In this document: positions 34,417 through 43,111 of the stretch, piece after piece
How the letters are laid out: the number at the start of each line of letters is the position of its first letter
How positions within the stretch are numbered: position 1 is the first letter of the stretch
From: PALSA-1353 sp050014015
GTDB taxonomy: Bacteria; Planctomycetota; Phycisphaerae; Tepidisphaerales; Tepidisphaeraceae
NCBI GenBank assembly: GCA_050014015.1
Contig: JBEKEC010000021.1
Span: forward strand, 11,237 to 75,236
Reading direction: 5' to 3'
DNA length: 64,000 bases
Translations under genes and position numbers: made by a program
Notes under the pieces: generated by a model
Told to the model about the DNA's origin: nothing
Seen by the model: the letters and a program-made list of their open reading frames with translations, nothing else
Databases searched by the model: none

Positions 34417-35361
34417 ATGAACCGAGGTAGAGTTGGGTTTACTAGGGTCGGTTTTACTCTGGTCGAGTTGCTAGTGGTAATTGGCATCATCGCCATACTG
34501 ATTGGCATTTTGCTTCCGGCTCTGCAGAAGGCTCGAACGCAGGCGGTGCTGACCCAATGTGAAAGCAATCTGCGTGAAATTGGGCAGGCGACGATAATGT
34601 ATTGCCAGGAAAATGGCGGGTATTTTCCAGAACTCTACCACGATCCGGCGGCTTCAGCCGGTTTGCAGGGATTTCAGCAGCCCATTTACTCCTATTACGT
34701 AAAGAATCGTGACGTCACGTACAACAACTCTGATCCCACCCAGAGCGGCGGACTGACGTTTCCGGGGACAGTTTTCCAACTCGGGCGTTTGTATGCGACG
34801 GGGTACCTGAAAAATCCGCAAGTGTGCTATTGCCCGGCAGCCAACGACAATCCGGCCTTTGGCTGGAATGCGATGAATACTTCGCCGAACCCATGGCCTA
34901 CGGACTACGGTACGACGTATCGCGCGGGTTACCAGTTCAACCCCTATTACAACCTTGTTTCCACCGGCGCGGGATCAACTCCGCCGAACGCACAAGCCTT
35001 TTTCAAGATTGCGAAGTTTCCCAAAACGTTTCTTTTGGCGCTTGACACCATCGATACATCGCAAGACGCCGAGCATGTCGGCGGCAGTCAGATTCCATCC
35101 TGGAACGTGCTTCTCGTTGACGGCCATGTAACCAATGTCGCCAGTAACACCGTCTTTCAAATTTTGCAGACAAATGGCGGCGCGACATGGGCTCAGCCCC
35201 CTGCCGGCGGCTATGAGGATGTGCGCTATGCGCTGGAAACCCTGGCCAGCGGCGGCGATCTGGGCTATGTCACCAAGCACGGGACCGCTGGGGTGACCAG
35301 CCAGGCTGTTTATTGGAAGCACAGTCTTGGTGAAACAAACGGTGGGCACCCTGCGTGGTAA
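34417..35361 (+). CDS. Type IV pilin-like (pseudopilin) protein with H-X-DG tail
   Basis: 314 aa; GGAGG six nt before the ATG at 34417 sets the start. The prepilin leader is short and basic, and GFTLVELLVVIGIIAILIGILLPAL is split by the peptidase site after Gly, with Glu at mature position 5. LQKARTQAVLTQCESNLREIGQA continues the helix. The C-terminal part has VLLVDGHVT preceded by a His, the 'H-X-DG' processing motif that is greatly expanded in planctomycetes. Such proteins are thought to be pilin-like surface or secretion components matured by PilD. It stands alone on the plus strand, divergent from the giant repeat protein. Confidence 0.9.
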   Translation: MNRGRVGFTRVGFTLVELLVVIGIIAILIGILLPALQKARTQAVLTQCESNLREIGQATIMYCQENGGYFPELYHDPAASAGLQGFQQPIYSYYVKNRDVTYNNSDPTQSGGLTFPGTVFQLGRLYATGYLKNPQVCYCPAANDNPAFGWNAMNTSPNPWPTDYGTTYRAGYQFNPYYNLVSTGAGSTPPNAQAFFKIAKFPKTFLLALDTIDTSQDAEHVGGSQIPSWNVLLVDGHVTNVASNTVFQILQTNGGATWAQPPAGGYEDVRYALETLASGGDLGYVTKHGTAGVTSQAVYWKHSLGETNGGHPAW

Positions 35362-35414
35362 GCCGTCTCTTGGCGGCATAGCGCCATCGGAAGCACATCA
35401 ACGCGAATCGACGC

Positions 35415-35560
35415 AGGGTTAGAGTATTGAGATATTCTTCGATAGCATTGTAGCCAGACGGCGCCATGCCCCGCGCAATTCGGCCGGATTGTGAATGATA
35501 ACCCGAAGCTTACGCATCGAATTGACTTGCTGAATCCATCGGATGCCGATCGCATCGCCC
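35415..35560 (-). pseudogene. Decayed C-terminus of a pectate lyase-like gene
   Basis: Two minus-strand frames joined by a frameshift between about 35467 and 35500 match the tail of the intact gene at 37781-39025. GDAIGIRWIQQ and RVIIHNPAEL (35500-35559) match its DAIDMRLIQE and TIIHDPASV, and PSGYNAIEEYLNTL (35417-35467) matches its PSGYTAIEEYLNSL. Nothing of the catalytic part survives. It lies between the pseudopilin and the glycosidase-like gene, with the intact gene beyond the latter in the same orientation. Confidence 0.72.
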
Positions 35561-35638
35561 TTGCCGCGCGAACGCTGTATACTGGCCGCACAGGCCGCGA
35601 GCGCGTGGCCAAGTATGCCCAAATCCAGGAGCATCCGA

Positions 35639-37765
35639 ATGCGAGGGATTCGAATCTCAGCTATTTCAATCCTGTTTGCCGCGCAATGGGCCGTCAGCGC
35701 CTTGGCGCAGGCCGTCGGCAGCGACGCGCCGATCGACCGGCACGCCTTGGTCAGCCGGCATGACATCGTCGTCCACAACCTTGACCCAATGGGGGCGATG
35801 GCCGTCGGCAACGGTGAATTCGCGTTTAATTTCGACGTCACCGGCTTGCAGACGTTTCCGGAGTATTACCAAAAGACGATGCCGATCGGCATCCTCAGCA
35901 CCTGGGGCTGGCATAGCTTTCCCAATCCCAACGGCTACACGCTGGATCAGTACAAGCTCACTTCAATAAAGAAATATGATCGCACGTTCGTCTTTCCCTC
36001 GGCCAGCACCAGCCATCCCAGTCCGGCGGCCGCGTACCTGCGCTCCAACCCGCATCGGTTCGGATTGGGCCGCATCGGGCTGGAAATGACCAAGGCCGAT
36101 GGTTCGGCGGTTGCCATTACCGATCTGACGAATATCGAAGAAAAACTCGACCTGTGGAACGGGCTGTTGACCAGCACCTTCGAAGTGGAAGGAACGCCCG
36201 TGCGCGTTCAGACGGCGGCCCATCCGCAGCGTGACGAAGTGGCGGTGGCAGTGGAATCGCCGCTGATTCAGTCCGGCCGACTCAAGGTGCGATTGGCGTT
36301 TCCTTATGCATCAGCAAGTTTCGGACCGGACTATCAGGATTGGACCCATCCCGATTCGCACCAGACGGTCTTCACTCACCGTGGCGACACCGGGGCCGAT
36401 TTCGCGCGGACGCTGGATGGCACGCATTACTACGTTCGGGCCGCGTGGTCGCCGGGCGCATCCCTGTCCGAGACCGGCAAACACCAGTATTTATTGACCG
36501 GCTCGGCCGGCCGGATCGAGTTGACCGCTTGGTTTTCCCCGACGCCGATCGAATCGGACGCCGACGGCGTCTCCACCGTTCAATCCGCGTCGAGCGATCA
36601 TTGGCGGAAATACTGGATGAGCGGCGGAGCGATCGACTTGTCGGGCAATGACGATCCACGCGCGGCGGAATTGGAGCGGCGAATCGTGCTCTCGGAATAC
36701 GTCATGGCGGTGCACGATGCCGGTCCGCTCCCGCCCCAGGAAACCGGCCTGGGCGTGAATTCATGGTACGGCAAATTCCACATGGAAATGTACTGGTGGC
36801 ACGCAGCCCATTGGGCGCTGTGGGGCCGGCCCGACATTCTGGAAATGAGCCTTGGCAACCTGACGCAACTGATGCCGCCCGGCGAGGCGATGGCCAAGCT
36901 GGAAGGCTGCAAGGGCGTGAAATGGTCGAAGATGACCGACCCCACCGGCAGCGAAAGCCCCTCGGGCGTCGGGCCGGTCCTGGTCTGGCAGCAGCCGCAT
37001 CCCATCTATCTCGCGGAACTGGTCTGGCGCGCTCATAAAGATCGCGCAACTCTCGAACGTTATAAAAAGATCGTGTTCGAGACGGCCGACTACATGGCCA
37101 CCTTCGTCGATTTTGACCCGCAACGGAAGCAGTACGTTCTGGGGCCGGGCGTCAGTTCGGGGGATGAGAAACACACCGATATCGAACACAACCTGAATCC
37201 GACGATGGAACTGGGCTACTGGAAATGGGCGTTGGAAACGGCGCAGCAATGGCGCGTGCGTCTGGGCATGGCACGCGACGAGCAGTGGGACAAGGTCATC
37301 AACAATCTGGCGCCGCTGACGGTTCGCGACGGAATTTATCCCGCGCTGGAGCTTCCAGAGGAGGATAGAGCGGGGTTCATGCCGACGTGGCTTTACGGCG
37401 TCCTGCCCGGCGAAGGCGTGGATAAAGAGGCGATGCGGAATACGCTTGAGGCGGTTAGCGGCGCGGGCCGGGTTCAGGCGAGCGTGACGTGGGGCACGGC
37501 GATGTACGCGATGTGCGCGGCCCGGCTGAACGAACCGGAGGTGGCGATCGAACTGCTCTCCGGGAAATACGAGAACAATCCGTTCATGCCGTCCGGCTAC
37601 ACCGTCCGCCGCCCCGATCAGACCCCGATGTACTTCCCGGCGAACGGCGGGTGGCTCTCAGCCGTCGCCATGATGGCCGCCGGTTGGGACGGCAGCGCCG
37701 GGCACGCGCCCGGATTCCCGAAGAATTGGAAGGTGCGCTACGAAGGCTTGCAGCCGATGCCGTAG
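35639..37765 (+). CDS. Exported six-hairpin glycosidase-like protein
   Basis: 708 aa from the ATG at 35639, which has AGGAG seven nt upstream and starts a signal peptide (MRGIRISAISILFAAQW, cut after ALA); the longer frame from 35543 is not needed. The N-terminal third is beta-rich (FNFDVTGLQTFPEYY). The rest is probably an (alpha/alpha)6 barrel: WYGKFHMEMYWWHAAHWALWGR, LVWRAHKDRATLERY, NPTMELGYWKWALE. The conserved acidic and aromatic residues recall clans GH-L (GH15/GH65) and GH95, but I cannot place it in one family. Next to pectin-type lyases and GH28s it may cut side-chain sugars from plant polymers, periplasmic or secreted. Activity is inferred. Confidence 0.7.
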   Translation: MRGIRISAISILFAAQWAVSALAQAVGSDAPIDRHALVSRHDIVVHNLDPMGAMAVGNGEFAFNFDVTGLQTFPEYYQKTMPIGILSTWGWHSFPNPNGYTLDQYKLTSIKKYDRTFVFPSASTSHPSPAAAYLRSNPHRFGLGRIGLEMTKADGSAVAITDLTNIEEKLDLWNGLLTSTFEVEGTPVRVQTAAHPQRDEVAVAVESPLIQSGRLKVRLAFPYASASFGPDYQDWTHPDSHQTVFTHRGDTGADFARTLDGTHYYVRAAWSPGASLSETGKHQYLLTGSAGRIELTAWFSPTPIESDADGVSTVQSASSDHWRKYWMSGGAIDLSGNDDPRAAELERRIVLSEYVMAVHDAGPLPPQETGLGVNSWYGKFHMEMYWWHAAHWALWGRPDILEMSLGNLTQLMPPGEAMAKLEGCKGVKWSKMTDPTGSESPSGVGPVLVWQQPHPIYLAELVWRAHKDRATLERYKKIVFETADYMATFVDFDPQRKQYVLGPGVSSGDEKHTDIEHNLNPTMELGYWKWALETAQQWRVRLGMARDEQWDKVINNLAPLTVRDGIYPALELPEEDRAGFMPTWLYGVLPGEGVDKEAMRNTLEAVSGAGRVQASVTWGTAMYAMCAARLNEPEVAIELLSGKYENNPFMPSGYTVRRPDQTPMYFPANGGWLSAVAMMAAGWDGSAGHAPGFPKNWKVRYEGLQPMP

Positions 37766-37780
37766 CGGTTTGGCAGTGAT

Positions 37781-39025
37781 TCAAGGTGACGTCTTCCCCG
37801 GCAAAGAGTTCAGATATTCTTCGATTGCCGTGTAGCCCGAGGGCTTCACGCGGTTGGGATCGGCGACGGGTATCTTGATCGCCGTCCCGCCTTTGATTTC
37901 ACCGAAGCCGTGTACCGAGGCCGGATCGTGAATGATCGTGCCCATTCTGCCCAGCGACTGCGCTTCCTGAATCAATCGCATGTCGATCGCATCGCGATGC
38001 AGGGAATCTCCGGCGCCGGCGAACACTTTTTTGCAGGCGTCGGCGGCCAAATCCACCGTGACCGGCACCGGCGGTTTCATCGTGGGCGATCCAATCAGGG
38101 TTGGACCCGGAAAATCACCCGGTCCGGCAAGGCGGCCGCTCAATCGGCCGTCCCGGTTCAGGTCAACCAAATTACCGGATTGAAAAATATGATCCGTCGC
38201 GGTGAATTCGCCGGCAAATCGGTCCCCCGATGAAGGACCCCTGATGAAATAGTTGTTGATCAGGTCCGCGAAGTGGACCGCTTCGCTATGCCCGCCGACG
38301 TAGCCGGTGACTCCCCAGTTATACACCACGTTGTTGATGTACTGCACCGTTCCCTTGGCTTTGGGGTTGCGGCTGTGGTTGTCGATCCAAAGGTTGTGGG
38401 AGAAGGTCACGTTGTCGCTCTCGCAAAGGCAGCCAAACTGCTGAGGATCGATCCCTTCGCCGATCAGGCAATATTGCAGCGTGACATCGCTGGAGCCGGT
38501 GAAGCCGATGCAATCCCATCGGCCCCATTCGATGGAAACGTGATCGACCATAACATTGTGGCAGTCGCGGAGTCCAAAAGCGGTCTGATGCTCTCCCCGT
38601 GGGGTCAAGCCCTGGCGCAGGCGGATGTAGCGGATGATGACGTTACGTGATGGACCGATCGAGATATTGTAATTCTTGAAGCAGATGCCCTCGCCGGGCG
38701 CGGTCTGACCGGCGATGGTGACGTTGCTGGCGACGCGGACCTCCGAAGCCAGGTCGATGTATCCGCCGACGTCAAACACGACGATGCGCCGCTCCTTGCT
38801 GACGGCATCGCGGAACGAGCCGGGGCCGTGGTCGTTGAGGTTGGTGACGTGATAGACCTCGCCGCCGCGGCCACCGCTGGCCAATGCCCCGAATCCTTCG
38901 GCGCCGGGAAATGCGACCAACTGCGACGAAACTTTGGGCGTAGCTTCGTCGGCGGCAGAGCAGCATGCATAAAGCGGGACCAACGCTGCCACAGTAATAA
39001 CGAGGGCAAAAATATTCGGTTTCAA
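37781..39025 (-). CDS. Pectate lyase-like (PL1-type) exported protein
   Basis: 414 aa from a TTG at 39025 (GGGGGA upstream; no in-frame ATG gives a better start). A signal peptide ends in a lipobox-like LYACC. The mature part begins FPGAEGFGALASGGRGG, typical of planctomycete and Bacteroidetes PL1 enzymes, followed by VYHVTNLNDHGPGSFRDAV, NVTIAGQTAPGEGI and VMVDHVSIEWG. Right-handed beta-helix turns carry FSHNLWIDNHSRNPKAKG, where calcium and the Arg/Lys base would lie. It should cleave polygalacturonate by elimination in the periplasm or outside. The 3' end is convergent to the glycosidase-like gene, 15 nt away. A decayed copy of its last ~80 residues lies at 35415-35560. Confidence 0.86.
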   Translation of the reverse strand: MKPNIFALVITVAALVPLYACCSAADEATPKVSSQLVAFPGAEGFGALASGGRGGEVYHVTNLNDHGPGSFRDAVSKERRIVVFDVGGYIDLASEVRVASNVTIAGQTAPGEGICFKNYNISIGPSRNVIIRYIRLRQGLTPRGEHQTAFGLRDCHNVMVDHVSIEWGRWDCIGFTGSSDVTLQYCLIGEGIDPQQFGCLCESDNVTFSHNLWIDNHSRNPKAKGTVQYINNVVYNWGVTGYVGGHSEAVHFADLINNYFIRGPSSGDRFAGEFTATDHIFQSGNLVDLNRDGRLSGRLAGPGDFPGPTLIGSPTMKPPVPVTVDLAADACKKVFAGAGDSLHRDAIDMRLIQEAQSLGRMGTIIHDPASVHGFGEIKGGTAIKIPVADPNRVKPSGYTAIEEYLNSLPGKTSP

Positions 39026-39312
39026 TCGGGATTCCCCCGCATGAACCGTGGCCCGGTAAAGCCTTCGGCTACCGCGCCCGGGACTTCTTCTTTGACCGAC
39101 GCCTCACGACCATCGTGATGCGATGGGCGCGATTATACCGCGCGCCGAAGTTCGGCCAAACTGTTTTCCGGGTCCCAAGTGACCGAAAAAGGCGGCGGTT
39201 TGGACGGCTGCGATGCGACCCGAAGCGTCCAAACGGCCGGCATGGTTGAAGATTCTGAGTCAATCGGTAATATGCGGCGAAACGCTGAATTTCCGAAAGA
39301 TTCAGCACGGCC

Positions 39313-39395
39313 GGGCGTGTACCGAAGTGGACAAACGGGTCAGACTGTAAATCTGATGGCTTAAGCCTTCGTAGGTTCGAATCCTACCGCGCCCA
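39313..39395 (+). tRNA. tRNA-Tyr (GTA)
   Basis: 83 nt class II tRNA. The acceptor pairs GGGCGTG with CGCGCCC (one G-T pair), the anticodon arm is TCAGA-CTGTAAA-TCTGA with anticodon GTA, the long variable arm follows, then the T-arm GTAGG-TTCGAAT-CCTAC. Discriminator is A, and CCA is not encoded. The gene is isolated between the lyase and the convergent hydrogenase operon. Confidence 0.96.
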
Positions 39396-39412
39396 ATTGA
39401 ATAGCGGGACGT

Positions 39413-39949
39413 CTACACCTTTTCCGCTCTTTCGTACACAACCAGCTCGTCTTTTCCGCGAAGATCGGCGGGATGATAGCGGGGGATGGGAAGCTTCAAC
39501 TGCTCGAACCTCACCGGCGCGACCTTCTTGTCAACGAGCCCAACGGCAACGGCGACGCCATAGATGATCGCCTCCGGGCGGGGGGGACAGCCGGGGATGT
39601 AAAAGTTCACGGGCAATACCTTCTCGACCGGGCCGAGAACGGCGTAGGAGTCATGCCAGATTCCACCACCACAGGCGCACGACCCGATTGCGAAGACGAG
39701 CTTGGGCGCCGGCATGGCCTCGTAAGCGCGGCGCAACGCCTGGGCGGTAGATCGCAGCGCCGGGCCCTGGCAGAGCATGACATCGGCATGCCGCGGCGAG
39801 CCGACGAGCTTGATGCCAAAGCGCTCGACGTCGTAGTAGGGCGTGAGGACATTGAGGACTTCGATGTCACACCCGTTGCACCCGCCGCTATTGGCGTGGT
39901 AGACCCACAAGGATCGGCCGAACATTTTCTGGCAGAGGCTCTTGAACAT
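39413..39949 (-). CDS. Group 4 [NiFe]-hydrogenase small subunit (NuoB/HycG-like)
   Basis: 178 aa. The Fe-S ligands of NuoB-like small subunits are visible: GGCNGCDIEV near residue 25, GSCACGGGI near residue 90 and PGCPPRPEAI near residue 120. They hold the single proximal [4Fe-4S] cluster next to the catalytic large subunit. The family includes HycG, EchC and NuoB. No signal or Tat leader is present, as expected for the cytoplasm-facing group 4 enzymes. It is the last gene of the nine-gene operon, starting five nt after the ferredoxin-like subunit. Complex I is ruled out by the retained nickel ligands of its large-subunit partner. Confidence 0.92.
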   Translation of the reverse strand: MFKSLCQKMFGRSLWVYHANSGGCNGCDIEVLNVLTPYYDVERFGIKLVGSPRHADVMLCQGPALRSTAQALRRAYEAMPAPKLVFAIGSCACGGGIWHDSYAVLGPVEKVLPVNFYIPGCPPRPEAIIYGVAVAVGLVDKKVAPVRFEQLKLPIPRYHPADLRGKDELVVYERAEKV

Positions 39950-39954
39950 GACGA

Positions 39955-40479
39955 TCAGTCCAGTTCGATGTTGATGTCGTCCACGACCGGCTCATTCTCC
40001 AGGTAGGGTTTCGAGCGGTAGATCACTCGCTGGTTTTCCAAATCGTCGAAGCGATAGCCCTTCATCTTCAACTGCTCGAGCGGCGAAGGTTCCTTGAAAC
40101 ACCGCCCGCAACGTTGGCAGGTGCTCATGAACAGCTCCAGGTGCTGCTGGAGATCGGCGATCTGATCCGTGGCGGTCTCGAAATCCCGGCTCATCGTGAT
40201 GGCCTTTTCAGGGCAGACATCGGCGCAACGTCCGCAATAGGTGCAGCGGCGGCCGAGGTAGTGCAGGATGCGAATTTCCTGACAAACGTCGAAGACGAGG
40301 ATTTCGCGAGCCGGGCAATTGTTGGCGCAACCGGCGCAGCCGATGCATTTGGCGGCGTCGAAGATCGGCCGGCCGCGGAAGTTCGCCGGCGCGGGCCGCG
40401 CCTCCGCCGGATACGCAAGCGTCACCCGGCCCGCCTGCAGGCAGATGATCACCTCTTTCGCTTTGCTCAATAGTGACAT
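39955..40479 (-). CDS. Hydrogenase polyferredoxin subunit (NuoI/HycF-like)
   Basis: 174 aa from the ATG at 40479 with GAGG upstream. Two classic 2[4Fe-4S] motifs are present: CIGCAGCANNCP (~residue 50) and CTYCGRCADVCP (~85). A further CQRCGRC cluster (~120) is unusual for NuoI-type subunits. It passes electrons between the hydrogenase small subunit and soluble partners. It lies between the NuoH-like and NuoB-like genes, 14 and five nt apart. The extra Cys group may contact the HydB/HydG or molybdoprotein module encoded upstream. Confidence 0.9.
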   Translation of the reverse strand: MSLLSKAKEVIICLQAGRVTLAYPAEARPAPANFRGRPIFDAAKCIGCAGCANNCPAREILVFDVCQEIRILHYLGRRCTYCGRCADVCPEKAITMSRDFETATDQIADLQQHLELFMSTCQRCGRCFKEPSPLEQLKMKGYRFDDLENQRVIYRSKPYLENEPVVDDINIELD

Positions 40480-40493
40480 GGCACTTACCTCAA

Positions 40494-41420
40494 TCACGTG
40501 CCGAAACTCGCCAAGACCAACGCCCCGAACGCCACGACGATCATCGCCGCGAAATAGCGGATGGCCTGGTCGATGCGATAGCGTGCGTGGGTGGCGGCGA
40601 CGAGCGTCACCGCCAAAATCAGCACGAGTATCTTCGCCCAGAAAACCAGCCAGCCGAACGGGAACGGCAGCGCCGATGCGAACGGAACAAACAACGCGAC
40701 AAACAGCGCGCCATGGATTACCAGACGGCACATCTGAGCGTACTTGAAAAGCGCGAGCTTTGGCCCGGAATACTCCATCAGCGGGCCTTCCATGATTTCC
40801 GTTTCGGCTTCGGCGATGTCGAATGGAACGCGCTGCACGAACGCCTGGAAGGCAAAGACCATCACGACAAGAATGATCAAACCCGACCAGGGAACGCCGT
40901 CCAGCGCGTAGACGGAACCCCCAAGCACCCTGTCGAGGCGGAAGGATTGCACGTGAATCGCGCCGATGACCAGGGCGATGACGAGCAGCGGCTCCAGCGC
41001 GATCATGGTCATCATCTCACGGCTGATGCCGATCAGCGAATAGGTCGATCCCGCTGCCAACCCCGCAAACAACGTGCAGATTCCGCACAGCGCCAGCAGG
41101 TAGATGAGCACGATGACGTCCGCGGCGCGGTTCATGGGAGAGGCGAAGCCCATCGGCACGAGACAGGCCACGACGAGCACGCTCGACAACGCCAGGTAGG
41201 CGGCGAGTCTCTGCATGACGGGCGATTCGCCCGACTCGATGTCCTCCTTGCCGAGCAACTTGAGCAGGTCCACGTACGGCTGAAGCAGCGGCGGGCCCTG
41301 GCGCGACTGAATTCTCGCGGTGATTCTGCGCATCACGCCCTGGCAGAGCGGCGCGACGAGCAGCACCATCGCCGCATTGCCGAAGCATTTCAAAAGCATC
41401 CAAAGGACGTCGCGAGCCAT
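40494..41420 (-). CDS. Hydrogenase membrane subunit (NuoH/HycD-like)
   Basis: 308 aa with about eight transmembrane helices. The NuoH signature is seen in RIQSRQGPPLLQPYVDLLKLLGKE and FDIAEAETEIMEGPLMEYSG, whose acidic loop lies next to the quinone or ferredoxin entry side in complex I. In group 4 hydrogenases this subunit anchors the soluble arm in the membrane and helps transmit the redox change to the ion pump. Gaps of six and 14 nt separate it from the neighbouring hydrogenase genes. No feature sets it apart from HycD or EchB. Confidence 0.92.
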   Translation of the reverse strand: MARDVLWMLLKCFGNAAMVLLVAPLCQGVMRRITARIQSRQGPPLLQPYVDLLKLLGKEDIESGESPVMQRLAAYLALSSVLVVACLVPMGFASPMNRAADVIVLIYLLALCGICTLFAGLAAGSTYSLIGISREMMTMIALEPLLVIALVIGAIHVQSFRLDRVLGGSVYALDGVPWSGLIILVVMVFAFQAFVQRVPFDIAEAETEIMEGPLMEYSGPKLALFKYAQMCRLVIHGALFVALFVPFASALPFPFGWLVFWAKILVLILAVTLVAATHARYRIDQAIRYFAAMIVVAFGALVLASFGT

Positions 41421-41426
41421 ATCGCT

Positions 41427-43100
41427 CTACTCTTTCTTTCGGCCGATCAAGTTCTCGATGCCGGGTGACCAGACGCTCTTCACGCCCGATTTCAGGTCGA
41501 TCGTCTCCAGGCGATCGGTGCAGGAAAAGCACGGGTCGATGCTGGCCAGGGCGATCGTCATGTCGGAGAGGGACTGATCCTTGATCATCATTGGAACGCC
41601 TTGCAGGTTCTGGTACGTGGGCGCCCGGACTCGCCAGCGCCGCGGATGATTGTTCTCGCCGGTAATGACGAAGTGATGGCATTCGCCGCGCGGGGCTTCG
41701 ACCGACGACAATCCAATCCGGCCGACCGGCAGATCATCGGCGATTTTTTCCTCGATCGGACCGCGTTCCATCTTCTCCAGGCATTGGCGGATGATCCTGA
41801 CCGATTGGAAGACTTCATTGGCGCGGACGACCAGCCGCGACCAGACGTCTCCGCCGTCGGCCGTGACGACGTCGAAATCAATCTTGGCGTAAGCGGCGTA
41901 GGGATGATCGCGCCGGCAGTCGATCTCGACGCCCGCCGCACGCGCCATGGGGCCGATCAAACCCGCCTCCTTGACAAGCGCTGGACCCGCGATCCCCACG
42001 CCGCTGGTTCGCTTCTGGATGTTCCTATCCTGGAGCACCGCGCCGACCACCGCGCGCCAAGCCGTTTGGAGCGCGTCGAGCACGTCGATCAGTTCGTCTT
42101 TCAGTTCCGGCGTCAGGTCGCGCCGCACGCCGCCGACGACGCACAGGCCGTAGGTCTTGCGATTTCCGGTGATCTTCTCGGCGATCCACATGATCGGTTC
42201 GCGAATGCGAAACGCGTGCATGAAGATGGTATCGAAGCCCAGAACGTGGCCGGCCAATCCGACCCATAGCAGATGGCTGTGCAGGCGTTCGATCTCCAGC
42301 ATGATGGTGCGGATGTACTGGGCGCGCAGCGGCGCTTCCAAACCGATCGCGCTCTCGACCGCCTGCGCGTAGGTGACGCTGTGAACGCATCCACAGATCC
42401 CGCAGATGCGCTCGGCCATCACGGGAATGTCGTTGTAGCTGAGGACGGTCTCGGCGAGTTTCTCGATGCCGCGATGCACCATGAACCCGCGATATTCGCA
42501 GCCGCGGACCATCTCGCCTTCGACGTACAGCCGAAAATGCGCCGGTTCATCGAGCGTTGGATGGAATGGTCCGAACGGCACGACCACGCAGCCTTCGGGC
42601 GGATCGTCGAACTTGAACTCGCGGCGGTCGTCGAATCCTTCCGGCGTCTGGTTCCAGGCAAAATCCTTGCGCAGCGGATGGACGCCGTCGGGCCACCCAT
42701 CCGCCAGAATCAGGCGCTTGGGATAGGGATGGCCGTCCATCTTCACGCCGATCATGTCCATGATCTCGCGCTCGGCCCAATTCGCGGCGGGGACGACACC
42801 GGCAATGCTGTCGGCCCTTGGATCCTCGGGCGGAATATGAGTCAGCACGCTGCACAGGAGATCGGCACGATCGAACGCGAAATCGTGCGCGATCAGAAAC
42901 TTGCCGCTGTAGGGGCGATCGTCGGCGCCGATGCTGATGACGTAACGGGCGTCCAGATCGCGGAAGACGTGCTGACAGATCGGCTTGAGCGCCGAGGGGC
43001 GCACAAAAATGAACAAGCGGTTCTCGCCCGTCAGATCGGCGCGCTCGATGGCGTCGCCGAACTTTTCTCTGAATTGATTCAGTCTCTGGCGGACAATCAT
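41427..43100 (-). CDS. Group 4 [NiFe]-hydrogenase large subunit fused to NuoC-like domain (HycE-like)
   Basis: 557 aa from the ATG at 43100 (AAGGA six nt before); another ATG two codons earlier touches that site. Residues ~1-165 are a NuoC/30-kDa-like domain (NWAEREIMDMIGVKMDGHPYPKRL). The rest is the NuoD-like catalytic part. Both nickel-ligand pairs are kept: RICGICGCVH at ~231-240 and DPCFSCTDR at ~522-530, so the site can bind Ni-Fe, unlike complex I. A 27-residue tail follows the second motif and should be cut off by the maturation protease encoded two genes upstream. The fusion recalls HycE of formate hydrogenlyase. The subunit reduces protons or oxidises H2 on the cytoplasmic side. Confidence 0.94.
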   Translation of the reverse strand: MIVRQRLNQFREKFGDAIERADLTGENRLFIFVRPSALKPICQHVFRDLDARYVISIGADDRPYSGKFLIAHDFAFDRADLLCSVLTHIPPEDPRADSIAGVVPAANWAEREIMDMIGVKMDGHPYPKRLILADGWPDGVHPLRKDFAWNQTPEGFDDRREFKFDDPPEGCVVVPFGPFHPTLDEPAHFRLYVEGEMVRGCEYRGFMVHRGIEKLAETVLSYNDIPVMAERICGICGCVHSVTYAQAVESAIGLEAPLRAQYIRTIMLEIERLHSHLLWVGLAGHVLGFDTIFMHAFRIREPIMWIAEKITGNRKTYGLCVVGGVRRDLTPELKDELIDVLDALQTAWRAVVGAVLQDRNIQKRTSGVGIAGPALVKEAGLIGPMARAAGVEIDCRRDHPYAAYAKIDFDVVTADGGDVWSRLVVRANEVFQSVRIIRQCLEKMERGPIEEKIADDLPVGRIGLSSVEAPRGECHHFVITGENNHPRRWRVRAPTYQNLQGVPMMIKDQSLSDMTIALASIDPCFSCTDRLETIDLKSGVKSVWSPGIENLIGRKKE

Positions 43101-43106
43101 GTGCAT

Positions 43107-43111
43107 TCCTT
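43107..43111 (-). promoter_or_regulatory. Ribosome-binding site of the hydrogenase large subunit gene
   Basis: AAGGA six nt before the ATG at 43100. It overlaps the stop codon of the upstream antiporter-like gene, so the large subunit is probably translated by ribosomes finishing that gene. Confidence 0.6.
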
